Assembly (NCBI GenBank): GCA_900637275.1
Contig: LR134362.1
Span: 1,116,001 to 1,180,000 of the forward strand
Origin: [Pasteurella] aerogenes
GTDB lineage: Bacteria > Pseudomonadota > Gammaproteobacteria > Enterobacterales > Pasteurellaceae
Direction of reading: 5' to 3'
DNA length: 64,000 nucleotides
In this document: positions 1 through 9,493 of the stretch, in pieces
Layout: every line of letters begins with the position of its first letter
Numbering within the stretch: the stretch's first letter is position 1
The notes under the pieces: model-generated
Told to the model about the DNA's origin: nothing
What the model saw: only the letters and a program-made list of their open reading frames with translations
Databases searched by the model: none
Position numbers and translations under genes: made by a program

Positions 1-1
1 T

Positions 2-178
<177 letters not shown>

Positions 179-258
179 CTTTTATTTAAATGATAACGGA
201 CGCGTTAATCGCGTCCTTCCTTTTTAATTGCGAAAACCATCCGAAAGCACCTACAAAT

Positions 259-2025
259 ATGAATAAAGCCCGCCAAAAATATCTGTTTAAATGGCTAAGA
301 AATCAACAAAAAATCATTAAAAAACAATTGGGTTTGACCATTATCCTTGCCACATTTTCCTCCTTAATTTTGGTGGCACAAACTTGGTTGTTGGCAACAG
401 TGTTGCAAAGTTTGATTATGGAAAACACCGATCGTAGTCAATTATTACCGCACTTTGCCGCCTTAATTCTGTGTTTCGCTTTACGCGCATTGATTTTATG
501 GTTCAGAGAAAAAATCGGCTTCCAAAGTGGACAACAATTACGCCGTCATATTCGCCAACAAATTTTGGCTAAAATCCACCAAGTAGGCCCGGCAACCATT
601 AATCATAAACCTGCGGGCAGTTGGGCAAGTATTATGTTGGAGCAAGTAGAAAATCTGCATAATTTTTATGCACGTTATTTGCCACAGCAAACTTTATCCG
701 TAATTGTGCCAGTGATCATTTTAATTGCTGTATTTCCGTTAAACTGGGCGGCAGGACTCATTTTATTATTCACCGCGCCGCTTATTCCGATTTTTATGAT
801 TTTAGTGGGTATTGCCGCCGCCGACAGCAGCCAACGCAATATGGAAACCCTCTCCCGTTTAAGCGCACAATTTTTAGATCGTTTGCAAGGGCTTGAAACC
901 TTAAGAATTTTTAACCGCACTTCAGAGCAAACCCAGCATATTGAAGACAGTACAGAAGCCTTCCGTGAAACCACTATGGATGTGTTAAAACTGGCGTTTT
1001 TATCCTCGGCGGTATTGGAGTTTTTCACTTCGATCTCGATTGCCTTGATGGCGGTTTATTTTGGTTTTAGTTATTTAGGTGAACTGGATTTCGGCACTTA
1101 TGACAGCTCGCTAAGTCTCTTTGTCGGCTTTTTCTGCTTAATCCTTGCGCCGGAGTTTTATCAACCGCTGCGTGATCTCGGTACCTATTATCACGATCGT
1201 TCCGCCGGTATCGGTGCCGCAGATGTGATTGTGGATTTTCTAGAACAAGATTATATTACTGCCCAATCTGAATCCTCCCACCAGCAACTTGATGCACAAA
1301 GTGCGGTGGAAATTTGTGCAGAAAATGTAATTGTACTATCGCCACAAGGTCAACCTTTAACACAAGCCTTAAGTTTTCACCTAGCGCCTAACAGCCACAC
1401 CGCCTTAGTTGGACAAAGTGGTGCAGGGAAAACTTCCTTGGTTAATGTGCTATTAGGCTTTTTGGCTTATCAAGGTAGTTTAAAAATCAATGGGATAGAG
1501 TTTCGGGAACTAGATCTAACCCAATGGCGCAAACAGGTAGCTTGGGTAGGACAAAATCCGCTGTTGTTACAAGGTAGCATCCGTGAAAATCTGTTACTGG
1601 GCGATATTCAAGCCTCAAACCAACAAATCGAACAAGCACTCGCGCAAGCACAAGCCAAAGAATTTACCGATAAATTAGGCTTAGATCATGAAATTAAAGA
1701 AGGAGGTATCGGGCTTTCTGTTGGTCAAGCACAGCGTTTAGCGGTGGCTCGCGCCTTGTTGCGTCAAGGCAAATTATTGGTGTTAGATGAACCGACCGCC
1801 AGTTTAGATGCGCAGTCGGAAAATTTAGTTTTGCAAGCCTTGCAACAAATCAGTGGCAAGCAAACCACCTTAATGATCACCCATCGCATTGAAGATCTTA
1901 AACAATGCGACCAGATTTTGGTGATGCAACAAGGGCAAATCATCCAACAAGGCACTTTCGCCCAATTACAAGATCAAGGCTTTTTTGCCGAACTTTTGGC
2001 TCAACGAAAACAGGATATTCACTAA
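259..2025 (+). CDS. cydD: Cysteine/glutathione ABC exporter subunit CydD
   Basis: CydD is one half of the heterodimeric ABC exporter CydDC. It moves cysteine and glutathione to the periplasm and is needed for assembly of cytochrome bd oxidase. The N-terminal part is a six-helix ABC exporter membrane domain. The C-terminal nucleotide-binding domain has a Walker A (GQSGAGKT, about residue 385), a signature LSVGQAQ (about 486) and a Walker B (LLVLDEPT, about 505). An in-frame ATG exists at 190, but family members begin with an MNKxRQK-like sequence, so I chose the ATG at 259 (588 residues). The stop overlaps the cydC start (TAATG), which implies translational coupling. Two uptake signals lie within the gene near 447 and 912. 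Confidence 0.95.
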   Translation: MNKARQKYLFKWLRNQQKIIKKQLGLTIILATFSSLILVAQTWLLATVLQSLIMENTDRSQLLPHFAALILCFALRALILWFREKIGFQSGQQLRRHIRQQILAKIHQVGPATINHKPAGSWASIMLEQVENLHNFYARYLPQQTLSVIVPVIILIAVFPLNWAAGLILLFTAPLIPIFMILVGIAAADSSQRNMETLSRLSAQFLDRLQGLETLRIFNRTSEQTQHIEDSTEAFRETTMDVLKLAFLSSAVLEFFTSISIALMAVYFGFSYLGELDFGTYDSSLSLFVGFFCLILAPEFYQPLRDLGTYYHDRSAGIGAADVIVDFLEQDYITAQSESSHQQLDAQSAVEICAENVIVLSPQGQPLTQALSFHLAPNSHTALVGQSGAGKTSLVNVLLGFLAYQGSLKINGIEFRELDLTQWRKQVAWVGQNPLLLQGSIRENLLLGDIQASNQQIEQALAQAQAKEFTDKLGLDHEIKEGGIGLSVGQAQRLAVARALLRQGKLLVLDEPTASLDAQSENLVLQALQQISGKQTTLMITHRIEDLKQCDQILVMQQGQIIQQGTFAQLQDQGFFAELLAQRKQDIH

Positions 2026-3764
2026 TGCGCGTACTTTTTCCGTTTTTACGTTTATTTCGTCATGCTAAATTCACCTTGATTATCGGCATGATTTTAATGA
2101 TTATCGGACTGGCATCTAGCGTCGGATTGTTAACCGTTTCCGGTTGGTTCTTAGCCGCTACGGCAATTGCAGGCGTAGGCACGCTATTTAATTTCTTTTA
2201 TCCCTCCGCTAGCGTACGCGGTTTGGCAATCGGGCGCACCGCCGCGCGTTATTTTGAAAAAATCGTCACCCACGATGCTACGTTTCGTATTCTTGCCAAA
2301 TTACGTGTACAAGTTTTCAGCAAAATTATTCCGCTCAGCCCCGCGGTACTAAACCGCTATCGCAACAGCGATTTGCTTAATCGTTTAGTCGCAGATGTTG
2401 ATACCTTAGACAGCCTCTATTTGCGCTTACTGGCACCTTTTATCAGCGCCATTGTGGTGATTAGCTTTTTAACCATTGGACTAAGTTTATTTAATCTCCC
2501 ACTCGCGCTCTTTATTGGCGCTACCTTGTTGATTTTATTACTTATTATACCAACCATATTTTATCATCTGGGTAAAACCTTTGGCAAAAAATTAACGCTT
2601 TCACGCGCCACTTATCGCACCCGATTTGTAGAATTCATTCAATCGCAAGCCGAGTTATTGCTGTTTAACGCCGAACAACCAATTAAACACAAACTCACGG
2701 AAACGGAACAAGAATGGCAATCTTATCAACAAAAAGAAGCTAATTTAGCCGGATTATCCACCGCACTTTTCTTGTTTGCCAACGGAATGTTATTAGTGGC
2801 AACCCTGTGGTTTGCTGCTAATGCTGATTTTGGTAACGATCAATATCGCTATGCCTTGATCGGATTATTTGCTTTAGCTGCCCTTGCTGCCTTTGAAATT
2901 TTGATGCCTTTGGGCGCCGCTTTTTTGCATATCGGGCAGATTATCGCTTCCGCCGAACGGATCACGGAAATCACCGAACAAGAACCCTTGGTGCGTTTTG
3001 ATGGTGAGGCTGCAATTGCAACCAATTTAGCGCCGAACACGCCATTCATTGAAGCGCAAAATCTGCATTTTCATTATCCGGATCGCCCACAAGCGGCGTT
3101 AACTGATCTCAATCTTCGTCTGTATCAAGGACAAAAAGTGGCGATTTTGGGCAAAACCGGCAGCGGAAAATCCACCTTATTGCAATTGCTCATACGCCAT
3201 TATGCCGCCCAACAAGGGCAATTATCCTTAGCTGGCAATCCGATTGAACATTATGCAGAAAGCGCTTTACGTGAACATATTTGTTTTTTAACTCAACGTA
3301 TTCATGTGTTCAGCGATAGCCTACGCAATAACTTACAAATTGCCTCCCAGCAACCTATTAGCGATGAAAAAATGCGCGAAGTATTAAGTGCGGTCGGTTT
3401 AAACAAATTATTGCAACAAGAACAAGGCCTAGAGATTTGGTTAGGCAATGGCGGACGCCAACTTTCCGGCGGTGAACAACGTCGTTTAGGGCTGGCGCGG
3501 GTATTACTGAATAATGCCCCTATTGTACTATTAGATGAACCAACCGAAAGTCTGGATCGCGAAACTGAACGCCAAGTTTTAGCTTTAATTTTAGCGCATT
3601 GTCAGGATAAAACCCTCTTGATGGTCACGCACCGTTTAACTGCTATTGAACAATTCGACTGGCTTTGTGTCATTGATGATGCACGTCTTATTGAACAAGG
3701 TAGTTATGCGGAACTCATGCAAAAACCACAAGGCTTTTTCAAACAATTAACAGAAAGATTATAA
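2025..3764 (+). CDS. cydC: Cysteine/glutathione ABC exporter subunit CydC
   Basis: CydC is the second half of the CydDC inner-membrane exporter used for periplasmic thiol homeostasis and cytochrome bd maturation. It begins MRVLFPFLRLF and has a hydrophobic six-helix N-terminal domain. The nucleotide-binding domain has Walker A GKTGSGKST (from residue 376), signature LSGGEQRR (from 480) and Walker B IVLLDEPTESLD (from 500). The reading frame is open upstream to 1905, but the ATG at 2025 overlaps the cydD stop and matches family length (579 residues). The 3' end faces the convergent ffs gene, so both transcripts must end in the short A/T-rich gap after 3764. Confidence 0.95.
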   Translation: MRVLFPFLRLFRHAKFTLIIGMILMIIGLASSVGLLTVSGWFLAATAIAGVGTLFNFFYPSASVRGLAIGRTAARYFEKIVTHDATFRILAKLRVQVFSKIIPLSPAVLNRYRNSDLLNRLVADVDTLDSLYLRLLAPFISAIVVISFLTIGLSLFNLPLALFIGATLLILLLIIPTIFYHLGKTFGKKLTLSRATYRTRFVEFIQSQAELLLFNAEQPIKHKLTETEQEWQSYQQKEANLAGLSTALFLFANGMLLVATLWFAANADFGNDQYRYALIGLFALAALAAFEILMPLGAAFLHIGQIIASAERITEITEQEPLVRFDGEAAIATNLAPNTPFIEAQNLHFHYPDRPQAALTDLNLRLYQGQKVAILGKTGSGKSTLLQLLIRHYAAQQGQLSLAGNPIEHYAESALREHICFLTQRIHVFSDSLRNNLQIASQQPISDEKMREVLSAVGLNKLLQQEQGLEIWLGNGGRQLSGGEQRRLGLARVLLNNAPIVLLDEPTESLDRETERQVLALILAHCQDKTLLMVTHRLTAIEQFDWLCVIDDARLIEQGSYAELMQKPQGFFKQLTERL

Positions 3765-3786
3765 AAAAAGGGTAGGTGCAAAGGGC

Positions 3787-3896
3787 GGAAACCTCCCCAG
3801 CTTGATCTCGGCACACGGAAATTCTGACTCTGGCTGCTTTCTTCCGAACCTGACCGGGTAAACCAGACACCATTGCGAGGAACCGAGGAGGTTTCC
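3787..3896 (-). ncRNA. ffs: 4.5S RNA of the signal recognition particle
   Basis: Read on the reverse strand, the segment holds the conserved SRP domain IV core GGTCAGG-TTCGGAAGAAAGCAGCC, with the GGAA tetraloop that binds Ffh. The ends pair: GGAAACCTCC at the 5' end is complementary to GGAGGTTTCC at the 3' end, giving the expected long hairpin of about 110 nt, against 114 nt in E. coli. A run of T residues follows at 3771-3765 and likely ends transcription. With Ffh, the RNA targets nascent inner-membrane proteins to the Sec translocon. The exact mature ends are inferred from the terminal pairing. Confidence 0.95.
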
Positions 3897-3927
3897 ATTG
3901 AATTAACGTTAAACGTTAAGGTTTCGT

Positions 3928-3978
3928 ATTATGCAATAAGCAATTTCTGATTGCAAATATTTATCGAGTTATTATACT
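3928..3978. promoter_or_regulatory. Divergent promoters of ffs and tesB sharing a palindromic -35 box
   Basis: The palindrome TTGCAA at 3951-3956 can serve as -35 in both directions. On the reverse strand, CATAAT (complement of 3933-3928) follows after 17 bp and would start ffs about 25 nt before the mature 5' end, as for the E. coli precursor. On the forward strand, TATACT (3973-3978) follows after 16 bp and would start the tesB transcript. Start sites are inferred, not observed. Confidence 0.55.
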
Positions 3979-4018
3979 TAACCGCTTAAATATCGCCCTA
4001 CTCAGACAAGGAGCATCT

Positions 4019-4888
4019 ATGTCTAATGTACTCAATCAATTAATTCAATTATTAGAATTAGAACAACTTGACGATTTTCTTTTTCGTGGCGACTGTGAAG
4101 ATCTCGGATTGCGACAAGTATTTGGTGGTCAAGTAGTCGCTCAAGCGCTTTATGCAGCCATGCAAGTAGCGCCTAAAGATCGAATTTTACACTCTTGCCA
4201 CGCTTATTTTCTCGCTCCCGGCGACAGCCAATTGCCGATTATTTATGATGTCGAAACGCTACGTACAGGACGCAATTTTAGCGCATTACGCGTTAAAGCG
4301 ATTCAACATAACGAACCCATTTGCCATATCACCGCGTCTTTCCAAATCGAAGAACAAGGTTTTGAACACCAAAGTGCGATGCCACAAATCGGCGAACCGG
4401 AAAGTTTTTATTCAGAAAGTGATATGATGCAAAAAATGGCAGCCTATTTGCCAGAAGCGGTGCGCGATAAATTTACCGCCGAACGCCCGTTTGATATTCG
4501 CAGCAAATATATCAACAATCCGTTTAACGGTACTGAATTACCGCCGGAACAATTTGCATGGGTAAAAGCCAATGGCAGCGTGCCGCATGATCGTCAAATT
4601 CAGCAATGCTTACTTGCTTATTTTTCCGATTTTCACACCTTATTGACCGCACTTCATCCGCATAAAAAAGGCTTTTTACAAAGTGGCATGAAAGTCGCCA
4701 CTATCGACCATACCATTTGGTTCCATCGTCCTTTTGATCTCAACGATTGGCTACTTTATGCAGTGAAGAGCAATAATGCTTATGGCGGGCGCGGTTTAGG
4801 TGGCGGACAAATTTTTGATCGCCAAGGGCGCTTAATTGCAACTACGCAACAAGAAGGTCTCATTCGTTACTCAGCAGAACAAAAATAA
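4019..4888 (+). CDS. tesB: Acyl-CoA thioesterase II
   Basis: TesB hydrolyses acyl-CoA thioesters over a broad chain-length range, releasing free fatty acid and CoA in the cytoplasm. The 289-residue protein has the double hot-dog layout. The residues known as the E. coli catalytic triad fall at the same numbers here: Asp204 (YFSDF), Thr228 (VATIDHTIWFHRP) and Gln278 (TTQQEG). The start is preceded by AAGGAG at a good distance. The next gene follows after 8 bp, so the two are probably one operon, starting from the promoter shared with ffs. The tesB-DUF455 pairing is, as I recall, also found in H. influenzae. Confidence 0.95.
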   Translation: MSNVLNQLIQLLELEQLDDFLFRGDCEDLGLRQVFGGQVVAQALYAAMQVAPKDRILHSCHAYFLAPGDSQLPIIYDVETLRTGRNFSALRVKAIQHNEPICHITASFQIEEQGFEHQSAMPQIGEPESFYSESDMMQKMAAYLPEAVRDKFTAERPFDIRSKYINNPFNGTELPPEQFAWVKANGSVPHDRQIQQCLLAYFSDFHTLLTALHPHKKGFLQSGMKVATIDHTIWFHRPFDLNDWLLYAVKSNNAYGGRGLGGGQIFDRQGRLIATTQQEGLIRYSAEQK

Positions 4889-4896
4889 GGAAAAAA

Positions 4897-5775
4897 ATGA
4901 CCGCACTTTCCGCTCCACAATTTTGGCAATTAGTAACAGATGCCTTACAAGAGCCGCAACCTGAGAAAAAATGCGCCTTGGTCAATGCGCTTTATGATCA
5001 TCATCTGCCACAAGTTCATTTCACTGAGGTGGCGGATTTTCCGACTGTCAATGCCGAACAGGAAATGGTTGGCATTCCGCTCAAGCCACGCTTAGTGGCG
5101 CCAAAAGATGTACCAAAACGCTCCTTTGCCACCGACGAAGGTTATGCCGCCACCTTACACGCCATTGCCCATATTGAATTTAATGCCATTAATTTAGGGC
5201 TGGATGCTGCTTGGCGTTTTGGTCGTAACGCACAACAAGAATTGCAGCAAGGCATGGCATTTGTGCAAGATTGGTTACGCGTCGCGCGCGAAGAAAGCAC
5301 TCATTTTACCTTGCTAAATCAACATCTTAAAACTTTAGGGTATCAATATGGTGATTTTGAAGGGCATGCCGGATTATGGGAAATGGCACAAGCTACCGCT
5401 CATGATATTTGGGAGCGAATGGCGCTGGTTCCGCGCGTATTGGAAGCGCGTGGGCTGGATGCCACACCCGTGTTGCAAGAAAAAATAGCTCAACGCAAAG
5501 ATTTTGCTGCGGTAAATATTCTAGATATTATTTTGCGCGATGAAATCGGTCATGTTGCGATCGGCAATCATTGGTATCACGCCCTCTCGGAAAAACGCGG
5601 CTTAGATGCCATGTCGTGTTTCGCTGAATTATTGCGAAAATACCGTATTGTTATTTTCAAAGGGGCGATCAACACCGACGCCAGAATTCAAGCGGGCTTT
5701 ACTCAATACGAATTAGATTGGATTTATGAAATTGAACAAACACTAAAAGCGCATTTAAAAAGCGTTACTCATTGA
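4897..5775 (+). CDS. DUF455 family ferritin-like protein
   Basis: This 292-residue protein belongs to the DUF455 (COG2833) group of ferritin-like helical proteins. Candidate di-metal ligands are Glu94 (HIEFNAINLGLDAAWRF), Glu133 and His136 (REESTH), and Glu216 and His219 (RDEIGH), the E..ExxH spacing seen in ferritin-like diiron proteins. The family function is not established; relation to tRNA-hydroxylating MiaE-like enzymes is only structural analogy. It follows tesB by 8 bp. The start codon lies within an uptake signal: ATGACCGCACTTTCC encodes MTALS. Confidence 0.85.
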   Translation: MTALSAPQFWQLVTDALQEPQPEKKCALVNALYDHHLPQVHFTEVADFPTVNAEQEMVGIPLKPRLVAPKDVPKRSFATDEGYAATLHAIAHIEFNAINLGLDAAWRFGRNAQQELQQGMAFVQDWLRVAREESTHFTLLNQHLKTLGYQYGDFEGHAGLWEMAQATAHDIWERMALVPRVLEARGLDATPVLQEKIAQRKDFAAVNILDIILRDEIGHVAIGNHWYHALSEKRGLDAMSCFAELLRKYRIVIFKGAINTDARIQAGFTQYELDWIYEIEQTLKAHLKSVTH

Positions 5776-5779
5776 TTAA

Positions 5780-5804
5780 ATGCCCTCATTTCGAGGGCAT
5801 ATTT
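5780..5804. terminator. Hairpin terminator between convergent genes
   Basis: ATGCCCTC and GAGGGCAT pair around a 5-nt loop, followed by ATTT on the forward strand and preceded by an AT-rich stretch on the other. It sits between the ends of the DUF455 gene and uvrB and probably serves both. Confidence 0.7.
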
Positions 5805-7840
5805 CATCCATTCACTCGAAACTGTTCATGCAATTGATGTAATTGATCGCGGATAGCCGCCGCTTTTTCAAACTCCAATGCTTGGGCATGTTGGTACATT
5901 TGCTGTTCCAGTTTTTTCACTTGTTGCTGATATTCTTTTACGGTTTTTGGCAAATGATAAAGTGCGGTGGTTTCTGCCACAGTTTGGACGCGCGATTTCG
6001 TTTTATTTTTATGCGCTGCCCCTTGACCAATATCCAATAATTCGCCAACTTTTTTGTTTAAGGCTTGAGGAACAATACCACGCTCTTGGTTATACTTCAT
6101 TTGCTTTTCGCGGCGGCGATTGGTTTCAGTTATCGCTTTTTCCATGGATTTGGTGATACTGTCCGCATATAAAATCGCTTTACCTTTCAAGTTACGTGCA
6201 GCTCGCCCAATGGTTTGAATTAACGATCGTTCGGAACGTAAAAATCCTTCTTTATCCGCATCTAAAATCGCTACCAGCGATACTTCCGGAATATCTAATC
6301 CTTCGCGCAGCAAGTTGATGCCTACCAATACGTCAAACTCGCCCAAACGCAAATCGCGAATAATTTCCACCCGTTCGACCGTGTCAATATCCGAGTGTAG
6401 ATAACGCACGCGTACGCCATGTTCTTCCAAATAATCGGTTAAATCTTCCGCCATGCGTTTGGTTAAGGTGGTCACCAAAACGCGCTCATTTTCGACCGCT
6501 CTTTTGCGTGCCTCGGACAACAAATCGTCCACTTGGATAGCCACTGGTCGAATTTCAATCTCCGGATCCAATAATCCGGTCGGACGCACCACTTGGTCGA
6601 TAATCTCTCGTCCGGATTTTTCCAGTTCATAAGGTCCCGGTGTTGCCGAAACATAGATGGTTTGAGGTGCTAAACGTTCAAATTCTTCAAAACGTAACGG
6701 ACGGTTATCCAAGGCGGAAGGTAGGCGAAAACCATATTCCACCAAAGTTTCTTTGCGCGAACGGTCGCCACGATACATTCCGCCGATTTGCGGAACAGTC
6801 ACGTGAGACTCATCTATGATCAATAATGCATCAGAAGGCATATAATCAAATAAGGTCGGCGGCGGTTCCCCTTCGTTTCTGCCAGATAAATAGCGCGAAT
6901 AATTTTCAATGCCAGAGCAATAACCTAGCTCATTCATCATCTCGATATCAAACAAGGTACGTTGAGTTAAGCGCTGTTCTTCCAATAATTTGTTATTGTC
7001 CAACAACACCTGACGACGCTGCACCAACTCCACTTTAATCTGTTCAATAGCAGCCAGAATTTTTTCACGTGGCGTTACATAGTGCGTTTTGGGATAAACC
7101 GTATAACGCGGTACCGTACCGAAACTTTTGGAGGTCAACGGATCAAACAAGGTTAAACGTTCAATTTCATCATCAAATAACTCGATCCGAATGGCTTTAT
7201 CATCAGATTCCGCCGGAAAAATATCAATAACCTCGCCCCTAACACGAAAAGTACCGCGCTGAAATGCCTGATCATTGCGAGTATATTGCAACTCGGCTAA
7301 TTGCGCTAAAATTTGGCGTTGATTAATGATGGCACCAGTTTGCAAATGCAGCATCATTTTCAAATAGCTGTCCGGATCACCTAATCCGTAAATTGCAGAA
7401 ACGGAAGCAACTACAATGGTATCGCGACGCTCTAAAAAGGATTTGGTTGCAGATAAACGCATTTGTTCAATTTGATCATTGATCGAGGCGTCTTTTTCAA
7501 TAAAGGTATCACTACTCGGCACATAGGCTTCCGGTTGATAATAATCATAATAAGAAACGAAATATTCCACAGCATTTTCCGGAAAAAAGGCTTTCATTTC
7601 TGCATAAAGCTGCGCTGCCAAGGTTTTATTCGGCGCTAGCAACATTGCCGGTCGATTTAATTGCGCGATTACATTGGCAATAGTAAAGGTTTTTCCCGAA
7701 CCGGTTACGCCAAGTAAGGTTTGATGAGCTAAACCATCGTTGAGATTTTCGGTTAAACGCGCAATAGCTTGCGGTTGATCGCCGGAAGGGGAAAAATCGG
7801 AATGCAGAATAAAGGGTTTGGTATTTATTTTCGCGTTCAT
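5804..7840 (-). CDS. uvrB: Excinuclease ABC subunit B
   Basis: UvrB is the damage-verifying helicase-like subunit of nucleotide excision repair. It is loaded by UvrA and recruits UvrC for incision. The 678-residue length is normal. Visible features are Walker A GVTGSGKT (residues 44-51), the [12 protein letters not shown] region next to the DNA-clamping beta-hairpin, the DESH box ([12 protein letters not shown]), helicase motifs including QTIGRAARN, and a C-terminal UVR motif ([11 protein letters not shown]) for contact with UvrC. The ATG at 7840 is chosen because the protein begins right before the conserved [11 protein letters not shown] block. I found no clear LexA box upstream, although a DnaA-box palindrome lies about 300 bp away. 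Confidence 0.97.
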   Translation of the reverse strand: MNAKINTKPFILHSDFSPSGDQPQAIARLTENLNDGLAHQTLLGVTGSGKTFTIANVIAQLNRPAMLLAPNKTLAAQLYAEMKAFFPENAVEYFVSYYDYYQPEAYVPSSDTFIEKDASINDQIEQMRLSATKSFLERRDTIVVASVSAIYGLGDPDSYLKMMLHLQTGAIINQRQILAQLAELQYTRNDQAFQRGTFRVRGEVIDIFPAESDDKAIRIELFDDEIERLTLFDPLTSKSFGTVPRYTVYPKTHYVTPREKILAAIEQIKVELVQRRQVLLDNNKLLEEQRLTQRTLFDIEMMNELGYCSGIENYSRYLSGRNEGEPPPTLFDYMPSDALLIIDESHVTVPQIGGMYRGDRSRKETLVEYGFRLPSALDNRPLRFEEFERLAPQTIYVSATPGPYELEKSGREIIDQVVRPTGLLDPEIEIRPVAIQVDDLLSEARKRAVENERVLVTTLTKRMAEDLTDYLEEHGVRVRYLHSDIDTVERVEIIRDLRLGEFDVLVGINLLREGLDIPEVSLVAILDADKEGFLRSERSLIQTIGRAARNLKGKAILYADSITKSMEKAITETNRRREKQMKYNQERGIVPQALNKKVGELLDIGQGAAHKNKTKSRVQTVAETTALYHLPKTVKEYQQQVKKLEQQMYQHAQALEFEKAAAIRDQLHQLHEQFRVNG

Positions 7841-8207
7841 AGAAGATTTGCTTTATCAAAAGTACGACAATATTGCAGTTTTTAGTTATCCTTAAAGTGC
7901 GGTCAATTTTATCACAATTTTTGATCAATTTTTTAAATTAAAATTCTAAGTTTTACACAGACTTATATTTGTCAAGTTAGAAACTTCACAAAAACGTAAA
8001 ATTTTTTAAAAAATTTTGTGGAAATTTAATAACCTATTGAAATAAAAAGAAATGTCATTTTACAACCAATCTTACACCCTATATTAAAAATACTATATTT
8101 CATGAGGGTTTGCGCCACTTTTTAAATAATAACTCACAGAGTTATCCACAGGCGCTGTGGATATAAAATATGTTGATAAAAAATGTAAATTTTTTTTATT
8201 TTGCCAG
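7841..8207. other. uvrB/tRNA-Asn intergenic region with a DnaA-box palindrome
   Basis: This AT-rich stretch has no gene. It must contain the uvrB promoter on the reverse strand; an extended -10-like TGATAAAAT is visible on that strand near 7914-7906. At 8143-8163 there is a perfect inverted repeat with arms TATCCACAG and CTGTGGATA separated by GCG. Its left half contains a consensus DnaA box TTATCCACA (8142-8150), and the right half is one mismatch from the consensus. An uptake signal lies near 7892. Confidence 0.6.
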
Positions 8208-8236
8208 TTGACAAGGTATAGTAAGATCATTATCAT
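8208..8236 (+). promoter_or_regulatory. Promoter of tRNA-Asn
   Basis: A perfect -35 TTGACA (8208-8213), a 17-bp spacer and a -10 TATCAT (8231-8236) precede the tRNA, with a likely start near 8243 and a leader of about 24 nt. Strong promoters of this type are normal for tRNA genes. Confidence 0.85.
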
Positions 8237-8266
8237 GTGCGTCCATTCCTTGTGATACAGAATTAT

Positions 8267-8342
8267 TCCTCCTTAGTTCAGTCGGTAGAACGGTGGACTG
8301 TTAATCCATATGTCGCTGGTTCAAGTCCAGCAGGAGGAGCCA
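8267..8342 (+). tRNA. tRNA-Asn (anticodon GTT)
   Basis: This 76-nt tRNA has acceptor strands TCCTCCT and AGGAGGA, encoded CCA at 8340-8342, a D-arm TTAGTTCAGTCGGTAGAA, an anticodon arm with GTT in the loop (GGACTGTTAATCC) and a T-arm with GGTTCAAGTCC. It reads AAC/AAU codons. It is a single gene with its own promoter, not part of a cluster. Confidence 0.97.
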
Positions 8343-8408
8343 GTTTTTCTTTTGGCTAGTTTTTATTTGTCTCCTTTTATAGAAACTAATTCTCACCAAA
8401 AGACTTTT

Positions 8409-8440
8409 AGCCCATCATTGCATGGGCTTTTATTTTTTTT
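8409..8440 (+). terminator. Terminator downstream of tRNA-Asn
   Basis: AGCCCAT and ATGGGCT pair across a 6-nt loop and are followed by a long T-rich run (8428-8440). It ends the tRNA transcript before the antiporter gene. Confidence 0.85.
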
Positions 8441-8507
8441 ATTTCAAATAAATCCCACATCTATTATACTTTCCTTTTTAACAACCTAATGTCAGGGCTT
8501 TCATACT

Positions 8508-9476
8508 ATGTTATATCCTTTATTGGCAATTTTAGTCGGTTTAATTATTTTAGTTTGGAGTGCGGATCGCTTTATTGATGGCGCAGCCTCATTTGCACGC
8601 CATTTAGGAATGTCGCCGCTGCTTATCGGTATTGTTATTATCGGCTTTGGCACCTCTGCGCCGGAAATGATTGTATCAGCGCTTTCCGCCTTAAATAACA
8701 GCCCAGGGATTGCGCTGGGTAACGCTTATGGTTCAAATATTACCAATATTGCCTTGATTTTAGGGGCAACTGCGTTAATAAAACCAGTAACGGTAAATTC
8801 TTCCATCTTAAAACAAGAATTACCGATTTTGTCTTTAGTGACGCTGATTTCCGCTTATTTGATTTATGATGCACAAATTTCCCATCTTGATGCGCTGATT
8901 TTATTGGTGATTTTTGCTATTTATATGAGCTGGACCATTTGGCAAGGGCGTAAAAATAAACAAGATCCAATGAGCCAAAATGTGGAAGAAGAATTAACAG
9001 AACATCCCTTGATGCCAATGCCTAAAGCAATTATGTGGATGATTGTAGGCTTAGTATTATTAATTACCAGTTCTCAATTATTAGTCTGGGGCGCGGTGAA
9101 AGTAGCATCATTTTTGGGCGTAAGCGATTTGATTATCGGCTTAACAATCGTTGCCGTGGGTACCTCCTTGCCGGAACTTGCCGCCTCAATGATGGCCGCA
9201 AGAAAAGGCGAATCAGATTTAGCAGTAGGAAATATTATTGGTTCTAACTTATTTAATACCCTAGCAGTTGTCGGGATTGCAGGCTCTATTACACCAATTC
9301 AAGTCGGCAATGAAATTTTCTCACGTGATATGTTAGTGATGGCGATTTTAACCTTTTCGCTGTTTATTTTTGGTTATAGTGTCAAAAAACAAGGAACCAT
9401 CAATCGCTTTAAAGGCTTGTTATTACTTGCCAGCTATGTGGCTTATACCGCTTATTTGATTAAAACGGCGATTTAA
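8508..9476 (+). CDS. Calcium/sodium antiporter, YrbG family
   Basis: This 322-residue inner-membrane protein is a member of the Ca2+/cation antiporter superfamily, with about ten hydrophobic segments. It shows the two inverted alpha repeats of the family. The first has GFGTSAPEM and GNAYGSNITN; the second has AVGTSLPEL and GNIIGSNLFN. The acidic residues in these motifs bind the ions. A hydrophilic loop near residues 147-167 separates the halves. It would exchange cytoplasmic Ca2+ or Na+, but the true ion is not known for this group. E. coli YrbG is the nearest named relative. No operon partner is visible. Confidence 0.9.
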   Translation: MLYPLLAILVGLIILVWSADRFIDGAASFARHLGMSPLLIGIVIIGFGTSAPEMIVSALSALNNSPGIALGNAYGSNITNIALILGATALIKPVTVNSSILKQELPILSLVTLISAYLIYDAQISHLDALILLVIFAIYMSWTIWQGRKNKQDPMSQNVEEELTEHPLMPMPKAIMWMIVGLVLLITSSQLLVWGAVKVASFLGVSDLIIGLTIVAVGTSLPELAASMMAARKGESDLAVGNIIGSNLFNTLAVVGIAGSITPIQVGNEIFSRDMLVMAILTFSLFIFGYSVKKQGTINRFKGLLLLASYVAYTAYLIKTAI

Positions 9477-9493
9477 GCATCCTTTTTATTTTT

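Noticed and set aside
190..258. Upstream start of cydD
   Set aside because: The extra 23 residues are not family-like and lie in the trxB-cydD gap; the ATG at 259 matches relatives.
3704..3898. 64-codon reverse-strand reading frame
   Set aside because: It lies over the 4.5S RNA gene; its sequence is set by the RNA and shows no protein family.
7841..7980. LexA box for uvrB
   Set aside because: I saw no CTG-N10-CAG with fitting bases in the upstream region.
8142..8164. Replication origin
   Set aside because: The DnaA-box palindrome is alone, without a cluster of boxes or the gene set (dnaA, rpmH, gidA/mnmG, mioC) that marks oriC.
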